A stretch of DNA of 10,376 nt from Bacteroidales bacterium (GCA_017618935.1 JAFZTG010000043.1:1-10376), one strand, 5' to 3'. Positions 1-8,273 are shown, counted from the first letter of the stretch. Notes: generated by a model from the sequence alone, not told the origin. Translations and numbers: made by a program.

Positions 1-3000
1 ATGTCGTTGTCGACGCTACGCTACCTGCCGTGAACGTTGGCGTCTTCAAACTCAAATCGTCGTACGTTCCCGCCGTCACGGCTGTCCACGTTACCGTCGG
101 GAAGTCCTGCGTAAGCGATATCTTCGTCTTGTCGCCAGGACACAGTTCGTTGTCGTCTATCTTTATCGACGGAACAAGGCCGTCGTTTATCGTCACCTTG
201 AGTTCCGCTCTCGGGCTCTCGCACCCGTTCACCTTCTGGCTCACGTAGTACGTGGTCGTGCCTTCGCTCAACTGTGGCTTGGGGGCCGTCGTGCTGCCCG
301 TGCCGCCCGTCGCGTTCTTGCCGTACCAGTACAAGGTGCCGTCAGCGGCAGCTGTCGCCGTCAATGCTGGCACTGTGGACTGGCTCGCGTTCGAGCAGTA
401 AGCCACGTCGTCTGGGCTCGGAGCCTTAGGCATCGCATAGAACGTCACCTCAACATCCTTCGATATGGCCTCGCAACCGTCGGCGCTTCTATAGTTCAGC
501 GTGATTGTTTCGGTTGTTGTCGTTTCCACCTCTTTGCTTATCGTCGCCGTCTTGCCGCTTCCCGTCACGCCAGAGGGCCATGTGAACGTGCCCGTCTCGC
601 CGTCGGATGTCGTCGCAGTCAAGGTTATCGTCTCGCCTGAGCAGACTGCGACAGGGCTTGCTACCAAGGTCTTGATGACTGGTTTTTCGTGTATTGTTAC
701 GTCAACCGACAAAGTATCTTTAGCCCAGCAGTTCGCCATCGATGACGTTACTTTATATGTACCGCTTTGGTTTACCGCGGTCAGGTTTTGTGTAGCGTCG
801 GAGCCGCTGCCCTTGCCCATCCATTTGAGTGTGGCGCTCGACTCGGTTCCTGCCGTTAAGATAACTGCAGAACCCTCGCATACTTCGGCTGGGTCCGGAG
901 CAGAACTCAATGTAACGGTAGGCAACGGTTTGATAGTAATCGTCTTCGTACCCGTAACCGTCTCATCCTTACAGTTCCCGTCATCGTTAACTGCAGTCAC
1001 CGTATATGTATATTCGCCGACTGCAGTCGGAGTTTGTACTTCAAGAGTATAGCCCGACGAACGTCTGTTCTTTGATGATGGTGTTCCACCGTCTTTCGAC
1101 TCATTCCAATATACACGGAATTTAGGCACACCCGTCATAGTGAACGTTACTGGCGTCGTAAGCGTCTCGCCGTAGCATATCTCGCCGCCGCCACTCATCG
1201 TTACCGTAGGAATTGGGTTTAACATTACCTTTACGGTCTTTGAAATTTGGCAGGCTGTTGCATCAGGAACGCCTTTGTCGCGAACCAAAATCTTATACTC
1301 GCCTGCGGCGCTCACCGCATAGTCGGCAGACTGGTTTGCCACTGTGGCAGCACCTGCCACACCATCCTTATACCAAATGTAGTCGAACTTGGTACCCGAA
1401 TTTGCCCATTTGGTTGTTCCCAATGTACAATGGGCGTTGTTCGCGCATACCACTATCGTGTCATACGTGGGGGAAAAATACGACGCGTCGTCACACGTTA
1501 TATGGAAATCTGCAGGAGGATCGCAAGGACAATCCTGAATCAAATCAACCTTGACTACGTCGCAGAAACCCATTTGACTATACAAGTGGAAATTGAATAA
1601 CGGACCTGATTTATCACTCGCATAGTTTGCATAATTATCAGCTCCATATATAGCAGCTTTCCCATTCAAATTGTCAACCTGACCAACTAATCCACTATTT
1701 AATTCATACAATTTTGTATTATTTGAATTCATAACACCAGACGTAGAACCTGATATTGCAAAGAAGTACGTACCAACAGGCAATTCAAGATCAAACGGTA
1801 TCTTTACCAATTCTATAGGCAAATTTATATCTCCACCATTCCATTTAGGTTGATATTTTAATTCGCTTGTTTGAGTAGATGAATTCCACTGATTTTGACT
1901 TCCTACCTCATCAGGATAATACTCGTATGTATAAGGAATCGTGTGTGTTATGGTTTTCTTTCTATCTGTTGTCTTTGCAACAAGTTTTCCATTTTTCAAT
2001 TCTGCACCATATACATTAATAGTAAGAATAATACTACCTGTCAATGTTTTATGTTGTGCTTCTGCTTCTGCTTTAGTATCATAAAAACTACCTTGAGAGT
2101 TACTTCTTGTGATGGCTGGTAAAAGATACACTGACGCATCACCTATTTTTGTATCAGCAGAAAATTCGATTCCAAGAGAAGGGAATGCCTGACCAATAGC
2201 ATTATTTGCCGCTGTTCTTTGAGATTGTGTACCAGGAATCAAATATCCACTACCCATGGCAGTTTCTTGAACATATACAGTTTTTGTTCCATCAGCATTG
2301 GCAATAAGTTGAGAAACATCTATTTGCAATTCTTCGCTACCCGTTGTTTTTCCATACGCCCGATTTGCAGCTTGTGTTTCCCACCATGTATATTCTGCAC
2401 CTGTTGAAGAAGGATTATTAATCTTTACCGTAGCCGTTTCACCACAATAATATCCCGTAGGAGTAAATTCCTGCGTATATGCAGAAATTTCAACTGAATC
2501 TTTCGCAATTGGGTACTCCATACATCCATTATTGTGACCTACGTATTTTATTTCAACGTTATATTTACCAATACCTGCAGCACCGTTTGGTGTTGTATAA
2601 ACTGTTTTTGTACCGTTACCCGAAGCAGAAGTAATTTTTTGTCCATCCTTATACCACGTAATTTCATAATTATCTGCTAAAGAAGCATCCACGCCAAAAC
2701 CACAATCAAGGGTAGCACCTCGGAAAGCAGACGCACACACTTTCATATCCCCAGGAGTTAGTGTAGCAGCAGGCGTAGGGTCACGGAAACCGCAACCTTG
2801 CGGTGGATTAATACTAATAGCTGATTTTTGATTATTCTGAGAGCCTATACCAAGTTGTCCCTCGCTATTACAACCCCACGCATACATCTGACCATTATTG
2901 CGAGCATAGAACCCCCATGAGTCACCACGGTTGATAATAATTACATCGTCGTGAACCGTGCTACCACTTTTTATATAAACAGGAGTTGGAGAAGTTCCTC

Positions 3001-4186
3001 CATCTGAACCATCTCCCAAATATCCTCCAGAACAACCACCGCCACCCCAAGCGACAGGTTTTCCCGAAAGTGTTATCGCCATACCTACAGCTTGACCAGC
3101 ACCTACCGCTTTTGCCAACAAATAGGTACCATCGCTATCTTTGGGATCGTTGGCAGCTTCGCCGGCAAGAACCCTTGCAGGTACGTGAACTTGGTTAGAA
3201 ATACCCGTACCACCACAACCATTCCAGCCGTGGTTACCCCACGACCATATATATCCGTTAGCGTCGAGAGCAAAATATGCACCATCACCGCAGGCAATCT
3301 CCTTGATATTTGACAACATTTGCCCAGCAGCAACATAGACCGCACCAAAAGCATTACTTGCACTGACTGTGTTTGTTGTATTCAAGCCCCCATTAGCGGC
3401 ACGTCCCAACTGACCGCCATCACCACTACCGTCACCACAGGTCCAAACAGTTCCATCGGAACGCAATGCTATAGTAAGGTGGTCACCCGAAAATATACGA
3501 ATAACATTATCAATATAGCTACCATTAATAGTCTTACAAAATGTAGGATAGAATTCTTGAGCATCTGAACCCGTACCCAAACAAGAAGTATAGTTATTGT
3601 TAGCAATGTTACCACCCCATGCTACAACACGACCTTTGTAAGGTCCGTCGCCTAAAATGGCAAACGAGTTGGCGTTACCAGCATACACCACGTCAACACC
3701 CGTCAAATGACCATAACCGTCATCGTACACCGTGTTACGCAATGGAGAGTTGCTTGCCAACTTAACCTGAATGGGTGACGGTACCGCTCTGGGATTGTCA
3801 GTACCAATACCTGTCTGACCATGGCTATTATTACCCCAGCCCCATACCTGTCCATAACAGTCGAGAGCGACGAACGCAGAACCAGAACCAGAGTTCACCT
3901 GCTGGATATTAACGCCTTGACCTTTTGCATCAAGAGGGAATATGACCTCTTCCCATTTTGTTACATTTTTAATACTCTCAAAATTTTTGTCCGTACGTAA
4001 TCCCAATCCAAGAATGTTTTTCCCTTCTTGGGTTTCATTTAAACCAGTAACATACACTTTCTGGTTACTACAAACCAGACAGGATACCACGTTACCACCT
4101 GAAATCAACAAGTCTTTCTGTGCCGATGCACCCACGCATACGGCGAGAGCCGTAACAAATAGCGTGATTTTCTTAAATCTATTCAT
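1..4186 (-). CDS. Secreted giant surface protein with RCC1-type repeats and Ig-like domains (C-terminus outside window)
   Basis: The frame is open from the ATG at 4186 to the window edge, 1395 full codons with no stop. Residues 1-22 are a signal peptide (basic MNRFKK, hydrophobic stretch, cleavage after GASAQ). RCC1-like blades with V-x-A/S/G-W-G motifs followed by GxLG-type turns begin near residues 114, 188, 247, 312, 377 and 434; a weaker one (KVYVTG...LGLG) near 44 would make seven, enough for a closed propeller. Two Ig-like modules follow (about 480-640), then a jelly-roll-like domain (about 660-870, with PVGTYFFAISGS), then at least five Cys-containing Ig-like modules. One of these, ending YYVSQKVNGCESPRAELKV, resembles the CHU_C-associated Ig family. 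Such architectures are typical of Bacteroidota exported adhesins, often carrying a type IX secretion tail; that tail would lie beyond the edge and is inferred only. Base composition rises sharply below about 1560. The ligand is unknown. Confidence 0.88.
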   Translation of the reverse strand, partial: MNRFKKITLFVTALAVCVGASAQKDLLISGGNVVSCLVCSNQKVYVTGLNETQEGKNILGLGLRTDKNFESIKNVTKWEEVIFPLDAKGQGVNIQQVNSGSGSAFVALDCYGQVWGWGNNSHGQTGIGTDNPRAVPSPIQVKLASNSPLRNTVYDDGYGHLTGVDVVYAGNANSFAILGDGPYKGRVVAWGGNIANNNYTSCLGTGSDAQEFYPTFCKTINGSYIDNVIRIFSGDHLTIALRSDGTVWTCGDGSGDGGQLGRAANGGLNTTNTVSASNAFGAVYVAAGQMLSNIKEIACGDGAYFALDANGYIWSWGNHGWNGCGGTGISNQVHVPARVLAGEAANDPKDSDGTYLLAKAVGAGQAVGMAITLSGKPVAWGGGGCSGGYLGDGSDGGTSPTPVYIKSGSTVHDDVIIINRGDSWGFYARNNGQMYAWGCNSEGQLGIGSQNNQKSAISINPPQGCGFRDPTPAATLTPGDMKVCASAFRGATLDCGFGVDASLADNYEITWYKDGQKITSASGNGTKTVYTTPNGAAGIGKYNVEIKYVGHNNGCMEYPIAKDSVEISAYTQEFTPTGYYCGETATVKINNPSSTGAEYTWWETQAANRAYGKTTGSEELQIDVSQLIANADGTKTVYVQETAMGSGYLIPGTQSQRTAANNAIGQAFPSLGIEFSADTKIGDASVYLLPAITRSNSQGSFYDTKAEAEAQHKTLTGSIILTINVYGAELKNGKLVAKTTDRKKTITHTIPYTYEYYPDEVGSQNQWNSSTQTSELKYQPKWNGGDINLPIELVKIPFDLELPVGTYFFAISGSTSGVMNSNNTKLYELNSGLVGQVDNLNGKAAIYGADNYANYASDKSGPLFNFHLYSQMGFCDVVKVDLIQDCPCDPPADFHITCDDASYFSPTYDTIVVCANNAHCTLGTTKWANSGTKFDYIWYKDGVAGAATVANQSADYAVSAAGEYKILVRDKGVPDATACQISKTVKVMLNPIPTVTMSGGGEICYGETLTTPVTFTMTGVPKFRVYWNESKDGGTPSSKNRRSSGYTLEVQTPTAVGEYTYTVTAVNDDGNCKDETVTGTKTITIKPLPTVTLSSAPDPAEVCEGSAVILTAGTESSATLKWMGKGSGSDATQNLTAVNQSGTYKVTSSMANCWAKDTLSVDVTIHEKPVIKTLVASPVAVCSGETITLTATTSDGETGTFTWPSGVTGSGKTATISKEVETTTTETITLNYRSADGCEAISKDVEVTFYAMPKAPSPDDVAYCSNASQSTVPALTATAAADGTLYWYGKNATGGTGSTTAPKPQLSEGTTTYYVSQKVNGCESPRAELKVTINDGLVPSIKIDDNELCPGDKTKISLTQDFPTVTWTAVTAGTYDDLSLKTPTFTAGSVASTTT

Positions 4187-4194
4187 AACTGTAG

Positions 4195-4210
4195 ATATTT
4201 TGCAAAATAT
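4195..4210. promoter_or_regulatory. 16-bp perfect palindrome upstream of the RCC1/Ig gene start
   Basis: ATATTTTGCAAAATAT is identical to its own reverse complement. It ends 8 bases before the minus-strand start codon at 4186, so it would lie in the 5' leader if the promoter at 4286-4315 is right. It could be a dimeric repressor site or a weak leader hairpin. An AT-rich chance palindrome is also possible. Confidence 0.35.
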
Positions 4211-4285
4211 TAATAAAGACTCCTCAAAAACAAAAAAGGTTACACGACAAATCGTTTTTTTTCATTTTATACAAAGTCGCAAATG

Positions 4286-4315
4286 CAAAAATATACATAA
4301 ATTCATTATTAACAA
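4286..4315 (-). promoter_or_regulatory. Bacteroidota-type promoter for the RCC1/Ig gene
   Basis: Read on the minus strand, TTG (4315-4313) is followed after 19 bases by TATTTTTG (4293-4286). This fits the Bacteroidota sigma consensus of a TTG near -33 and TAnnTTTG near -7, with the expected spacing. Transcription would begin near 4279, giving a leader of roughly 90 bases that contains the 4195-4210 palindrome. Confidence 0.55.
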
Positions 4316-4477
4316 ACAATTAACAAGGAAATTGTATTTTTTACACTCAGAATAAAGAGACACCAACGTGACGATACTACAGTAATATATTCTATAATGT
4401 TGATGTAGAAACAATGTACACGTCGCCTTTATACATACACCTTCCTCATTTCAATTCACGTCATAACGGATTTTTTT

Positions 4478-4485
4478 TATTTTTG
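4478..4485 (+). promoter_or_regulatory. Promoter -7 element next to the U32 gene start
   Basis: TATTTTTG matches TAnnTTTG and lies 11 bases before the ATG at 4497. There is no clear TTG at the -33 distance. If used, the leader would be only about 5 bases. The T-rich context makes a chance match possible. Confidence 0.35.
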
Positions 4486-4496
4486 TAGAAAAATAT

Positions 4497-6314
4497 ATGC
4501 GACAAATAGAGTTATTATCTCCGGCGAAGAATCTGCAAGTTGGCATTGCCGCCATCAACCATGGTGCTGATGCCGTGTACATTGGTGGTCCAGCATTTGG
4601 AGCGCGGAGTGCCGCCACAAACTCACTTGATGACATTTCAGAATTAATACAGTATGCACACCAGTTCAAGGTAAAGGTGTATGTCGCATTCAATACATTA
4701 TTATATAGTAACGAATTAGAACGGGCGGTAGAAATTGCCCATAAACTCTATGATATTCACGCAGATGCACTTATAATCCAAGATCTGGGATTGTTGGAAT
4801 GTAATTTGCCTCCCATTGCCCTTCACGCAAGTACGCAGCTGAATAATCGTACGCCAGAGAAGGTTGTTTTTCTTGAAAAAGTCGGCTTTTCACAAGTCGT
4901 TCTCGCACGTGAGTTGAATCTTACTCAAATAAAGGCCATTGCCGAAAAGACAACCGTTCCTCTAGAATTTTTTATTCATGGCGCGTTGTGCGTATGTTAC
5001 AGCGGTCAATGTTATATGAGCGAATACGCCACGGGGCGGAGCGGGAACCGAGGCGAATGTGCCCAAATGTGCCGTCATAAATATACCTTGCAAGGATTTG
5101 GAGAGCCCCGTGAAGGCTATTTCTTGTCAATAAAAGACTTATGTCTGGAACATCGTCTTGAAGACCTAATCTCAGCAGGAATTTCGAGTTTTAAGATAGA
5201 AGGTCGCCTAAAAGACGAGAACTACGTGAAAAACGTGACGGCATTTTATCGAAAGAAATTAGATGGCATAATTGCAAAACACGCTGATTTACAACGTAGC
5301 TCGACGGGGATTTGTACGCCCACGTTTACCCCTGATTTGCAAAAAACCTTTACCCGTGGCTTCACCGAATACTATATTGACAAACAGCGGAACGACGTGG
5401 CAAACATCCGTTCTCCAAAATCACAAGGTGAATATCTTGGAAAAGTTGTTGAATCACATAATACCTCCTCGCAACGAGAGAGGAATCACATAAAAATAAA
5501 AACCAAAGCTCAACTCCACAATGGCGACGGACTTTGTTATTATGACATAAACGGTGAATTGACCGGCATACATATTAATAATGTATGCGATGGCAATATT
5601 CTGCTTAACAAAAACACACGACTTCCTATAGGGACCGATGTTTGGCGAAATGTTGACGTGGAATTCCAAAAGCAACTTGAAGCCAGCAATCAAGAACGAA
5701 AGTTACCAATAAGCGCTATTTTCCAATCCAACGGACTGCACTATTCCTTAACACTTTCGGATGCAGACGGAAATAGTGCCACAACAATGCGAACAGCAAC
5801 GGAGGTTGCAAAAAACCAAAATAAACAACGAGAAACCATCACGAATCAAATCGCTAAAATGGGCGACAGCATATTTTTGTTTTCCGGGTTAGAATTTACA
5901 GGAACCGACGTGCCGTTTATTCCTATAGCCGACATCAATTCATTACGACGGGAAACGTGTGATTTGTTACGGAACAAAATCGTGGAATCAGTAGAGACGC
6001 GCCATGGCACGTCTCTACAGAAAAACGATATGCAATACCCTCAATCTGAAGCTCACGATTTCCGCCTAAACGTTGCAAACCCAAAAACCGTAGAATTTTT
6101 CCATCGCCATGGTGTTGATGTTTCGCAACGTGCGTTTGAATTGGAACATCGACAAATTGTTCCTCTTATGACTACAAAATATTGCATTCGCTATCAACTT
6201 GGTGCTTGCAAAAAAGGAAAGGCTGAGCCATTGCTTTTATCTGACAAATCCCACACCTTTCGAGTAGAATTTGACTGCGAAAAATGCGAGATGAATATCT
6301 TTGGCATAAAATAG
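4497..6314 (+). CDS. Peptidase U32 family protein, long RlhA/YdcP-like form
   Basis: A 605-residue protein. The N-terminus (ELLSPAKNL...GADAVYIGG) is the usual start of the U32 TIM-barrel, which supports the ATG at 4497. Residues 157-175 match the U32 signature E-x-F-x2-G-A-L-C-x4-G-x-C-x-M-S. Cys165, Cys172, Cys188 and Cys192 fit the conserved Cys set that holds an iron-sulfur cluster in characterised members. KDLCLEHRLEDLI and SFKIEGRLK are further family hallmarks. A middle domain (about 310-470) resembles the DUF3656 part of the long form, and the tail has TTKYC (C563), LGAC (C571) and FDCEKCEM (C594, C597). In E. coli the long-form member RlhA hydroxylates 23S rRNA C2501; other U32 proteins act on tRNA or in ubiquinone synthesis. 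RNA hydroxylation is the best guess here, and 'peptidase' is a historical label. The linker at residues 499-507 is encoded by a palindromic repeat. It converges with the barrel gene across 24 bases. Confidence 0.9.
   Translation: MRQIELLSPAKNLQVGIAAINHGADAVYIGGPAFGARSAATNSLDDISELIQYAHQFKVKVYVAFNTLLYSNELERAVEIAHKLYDIHADALIIQDLGLLECNLPPIALHASTQLNNRTPEKVVFLEKVGFSQVVLARELNLTQIKAIAEKTTVPLEFFIHGALCVCYSGQCYMSEYATGRSGNRGECAQMCRHKYTLQGFGEPREGYFLSIKDLCLEHRLEDLISAGISSFKIEGRLKDENYVKNVTAFYRKKLDGIIAKHADLQRSSTGICTPTFTPDLQKTFTRGFTEYYIDKQRNDVANIRSPKSQGEYLGKVVESHNTSSQRERNHIKIKTKAQLHNGDGLCYYDINGELTGIHINNVCDGNILLNKNTRLPIGTDVWRNVDVEFQKQLEASNQERKLPISAIFQSNGLHYSLTLSDADGNSATTMRTATEVAKNQNKQRETITNQIAKMGDSIFLFSGLEFTGTDVPFIPIADINSLRRETCDLLRNKIVESVETRHGTSLQKNDMQYPQSEAHDFRLNVANPKTVEFFHRHGVDVSQRAFELEHRQIVPLMTTKYCIRYQLGACKKGKAEPLLLSDKSHTFRVEFDCEKCEMNIFGIK
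5451..5493 (+). repeat. 11-bp direct repeats flanking a small hairpin inside the U32 gene
   Basis: GAATCACATAA occurs at 5451-5461 and again at 5483-5493. Between them, CCTC-CTCG and CGAG-A-GAGG (within 5464-5482) can pair with one bulged base around a CAA loop. The layout resembles a tiny insertion with duplicated flanks. However, the repeat offset is 32 bp, not a multiple of three, so a simple in-frame insertion is not evident. It encodes a charged stretch (ESHNTSSQRERNH) just before the conserved NGDG motif. Confidence 0.4.
5991..6018. repeat. 28-bp near-perfect palindrome in frame inside the U32 gene
   Basis: The outer arms GTAGAGACG (5991-5999) and CGTCTCTAC (6010-6018) are perfectly complementary and enclose the self-complementary core GCCATGGC (6001-6008). 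Only the pair 6000/6009 (C/A) is mismatched. The U32 reading frame passes straight through it, encoding roughly VETRHGTSL (residues 499-507) in a linker between the middle domain and the conserved C-terminal domain. The form is that of a short dispersed palindromic element tolerated inside a gene. Confidence 0.7.
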
Positions 6315-6338
6315 TGCTGAATTTATTTCGCCAATTTC

Positions 6339-6944
6339 TTACGTCAGATACCACTGCAACGATGCCCATAGAACGGCATTGTGATATCTGTCCTGAATCG
6401 GGATAATAGAATATGAGAATCGACAATCCAATAAAAGATTCGGCATTAAACTAACATCCATTCCACAAAGAATCTGCCAATCAAAGCGGGAAAAATCGTT
6501 TGATTTTTTTCTAAAATTATCGTTAAATCGAACCATTTCGTATGCTTTTACCGAAAGTGACGTGCCTAATTTCCAACGAAGTGTCTCAAGAATTTTTAAT
6601 GTAGCCGTCTCGCTTGAATTGATTTGCAACAAATACGTGGCATCGACATAACCTGTTGCTATCCGAAACGTGTGTTTTGCGTCGGCGGAACCTTTTTGCG
6701 AGAAAGTCAGTTCAAATCGATGAGACACTTTTGGAAACGGCCTTTCGACAAACAAACCACCAAAGCCGCCAATACAATGAAATCCCGCATTTTCGTCGCC
6801 ATCAACCTGACTTGTCGTTATTCCTGCAATAACGCCGCCGTTAAAAAACGGACCTATTGTTAATTGTGCGTTCGAGGAAATTGAAACGCACAACAATGCC
6901 GCTAAAACGAAAACTCTATGAAATATGACTTGTAACTTCTCCAT
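6339..6944 (-). CDS. Outer-membrane beta-barrel protein, PorT-like
   Basis: A 201-residue protein. Residues 1-27 form a signal peptide with a cut after SSNAQ. The mature part has alternating hydrophobic strands and motifs seen in Bacteroidota PorT-type barrels: GGVIAGITTSQVDGD near the N-terminus, FELTFSQKGS, and paired strands LLDCRFSYSIIPI and VLWASLQWYLT, the last ending with aromatic residues as barrel C-termini do. The family sits in the outer membrane and mostly lacks assigned function. The ATG at 6944 lies inside xseA and gives a 29-base overlap in another frame. No ATG lies nearby downstream, and the signal peptide begins at once, so this start is well supported. It is probably co-transcribed with, and translationally coupled to, xseA. 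Its stop faces the U32 stop with 24 bases between, and I see no strong terminator there. Confidence 0.8.
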   Translation of the reverse strand: MEKLQVIFHRVFVLAALLCVSISSNAQLTIGPFFNGGVIAGITTSQVDGDENAGFHCIGGFGGLFVERPFPKVSHRFELTFSQKGSADAKHTFRIATGYVDATYLLQINSSETATLKILETLRWKLGTSLSVKAYEMVRFNDNFRKKSNDFSRFDWQILCGMDVSLMPNLLLDCRFSYSIIPIQDRYHNAVLWASLQWYLT

Positions 6945-8217
6945 CTGAAAAATGTGTAATAATAGTTTTGCTGTCGGGAATTTGCGTGACCGATTTGATG
7001 ATTTCGCCCGAATCGTCCGTGGTTATGGTATAGCCCTGTCGGAAAATTGTTTCGGGGTTTTTCGCCAAAATTTTCGTTTCTATCAAATCAAGTGCTTTTT
7101 GTTGCACGAACAACTGTCGGTTACACTGTTCTTTCAATCGTAGTTGCAGATTCGACAAATCATTTTTCTGCGCATTTAAACGAACAACTGAGGCATATTG
7201 TATCTTGTTTTGATATTCTTTTAGTTTGCCATTGGTTTGCAACACAACGATTTTCATAGATTGCAGCACACGCGACATAAAATCTTGTAAGTTTTGTTCC
7301 TGTTTTTCTATGATTTCGTCATAAATATCCTTTATTCTTTCGTGATAATAGTCTAATTCTTCGGCATATTCGGCGGCGGTACTGACAATAAATTCAGCGA
7401 CTGCCGTAGGCGTTTTCAACGATGTGTTTGCCACCAGGTCGGTAATGGACTGGTCTTTATCGTGGCCAATGCCTGTAATCACCGGCAAAGGGAATTGGGC
7501 GACGTTTGCCGCAATTTCATAACTGTCGAACCAACGCAGGTCGGAGCGGGCACCACCGCCACGAATAATCACGACGGCGTCGAACTCCTGTTCACGTTTA
7601 AAAATTGCATCTAACTGACTCACAATGCTTTTCTCCACTTCAACCCCTTGCATTGCGGCAGGAAACAAAGTTGTCTGAAACTTGAAGCCGTATTGGTTGT
7701 AATTCAGTTGATTCATAAAATCCTGAAAACCGGCAGCCGTAGGCGACGAAATCACCGCAATCCGCTGAATTACCGTAGGAAGAGGAACTTCCTTGTTCAG
7801 GTCCATGATGCCCTCTTCTTCCAACTGACGGATAATCTTCAAGCGTCGTTGCTCGTCCTCACCAATTGTATAAACAGGGTTTATGTCGGTGATTTGCAGG
7901 CTCAAACCATAGAGTGCGTGATACGTAACCGAAACAAGCACCATAATTTTCATTCCCACAGAAAGATGCGAGCCCGTTTCCGACTCGAAATAGGGATCCA
8001 TCAGTTTATAGACGTTTGCCCAAATTATAGCCCGCATTTTGGCTACGGGATTTTGCTCGTCTTCGGGTTTCTCTATTAGTTCCAAATAGCAGTGTCCATT
8101 CCTATTTGCCTGAATTTCACTTATTTCGGCAACAATCCAATACGAAGGTTGCAAGGATTTCTGCAAACCTTGTTCAATCAACTCTGCAAGTTCCGATAAT
8201 GTAATTCCCTCTTCCAT
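6916..8217 (-). CDS. xseA: Exodeoxyribonuclease VII large subunit
   Basis: XseA is the catalytic large subunit of exonuclease VII, which degrades single-stranded DNA to short oligonucleotides in repair. Starting at the ATG at 8217 (MEEGITLSELAELIEQGL) gives 433 residues, the usual family size; the open frame continues upstream to 8613, but that part would lie opposite the divergent Fic gene and is not XseA-like. An N-terminal OB-fold (YWIVAEISEIQ...GHCYLEL, about 21-130) is followed by the catalytic domain: VISSPTAAGFQDFMNQL near 153, VVIIRGGGARSDLRWFDSYE near 216, GIGHDKDQSITDLVA near 248 and KTPTAVAEF. Then comes a long coiled-coil region (about 285-400) and a C-terminal segment with IFRQGYTITTDDSG. 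The partner small-subunit gene xseB, often adjacent, is not downstream; a barrel gene overlaps the end instead. A promoter-like element lies at 8231-8238. Confidence 0.95.
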   Translation of the reverse strand: MEEGITLSELAELIEQGLQKSLQPSYWIVAEISEIQANRNGHCYLELIEKPEDEQNPVAKMRAIIWANVYKLMDPYFESETGSHLSVGMKIMVLVSVTYHALYGLSLQITDINPVYTIGEDEQRRLKIIRQLEEEGIMDLNKEVPLPTVIQRIAVISSPTAAGFQDFMNQLNYNQYGFKFQTTLFPAAMQGVEVEKSIVSQLDAIFKREQEFDAVVIIRGGGARSDLRWFDSYEIAANVAQFPLPVITGIGHDKDQSITDLVANTSLKTPTAVAEFIVSTAAEYAEELDYYHERIKDIYDEIIEKQEQNLQDFMSRVLQSMKIVVLQTNGKLKEYQNKIQYASVVRLNAQKNDLSNLQLRLKEQCNRQLFVQQKALDLIETKILAKNPETIFRQGYTITTDDSGEIIKSVTQIPDSKTIITHFSDGEVTSHIS

Positions 8218-8230
8218 ATTTCGTTCTATG

Positions 8231-8238
8231 CAAAGATA
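8231..8238 (-). promoter_or_regulatory. Promoter -7 element for xseA
   Basis: Read on the minus strand this is TATCTTTG, an exact TAnnTTTG match, ending 13 bases before the xseA ATG at 8217. I see no TTG at the expected -33 distance. If used, the leader would be only about 7 bases. Confidence 0.4.
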
Positions 8239-8273
8239 ATTATTTTTTAGATTTATCTCCTTGCCAGATATAT

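Larger units (their letters stand above)
4187..4496. other. AT-rich divergent intergenic region
   Basis: This 310-base region separates the divergent RCC1/Ig gene and the U32 gene. I see no credible coding sequence or RNA gene in it. It holds a candidate promoter for the minus-strand gene (4286-4315), a 16-bp palindrome near that gene's start (4195-4210), two TTAACA hexamers 11 bp apart (starting 4309 and 4320), and a promoter-like element next to the U32 start (4478-4485). The stretch 4331-4470 shows nothing I can interpret. Confidence 0.6.

Noticed and set aside
501..1052. 183-codon plus-strand open frame rich in Val and Ser
   Set aside because: It is the antisense of the Ig-like region; ACG/GTC-rich codons of that gene leave the opposite strand open. 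No recognisable domain or start context.
3942..4355. 137-codon plus-strand open frame crossing the start of the RCC1/Ig gene
   Set aside because: It is largely antisense to the signal-peptide region and its tail is translated AT-rich intergenic DNA.
6301..6334. TTGGC/GCCAA inverted repeat across the convergent U32/barrel ends, as a possible shared terminator
   Set aside because: Only 5 bp of stem with a 24-base loop and no T-run; too weak to call.
7648..8079. 143-codon plus-strand open frame
   Set aside because: It lies wholly antisense to the well-supported xseA coding region and its translation looks like no known protein.
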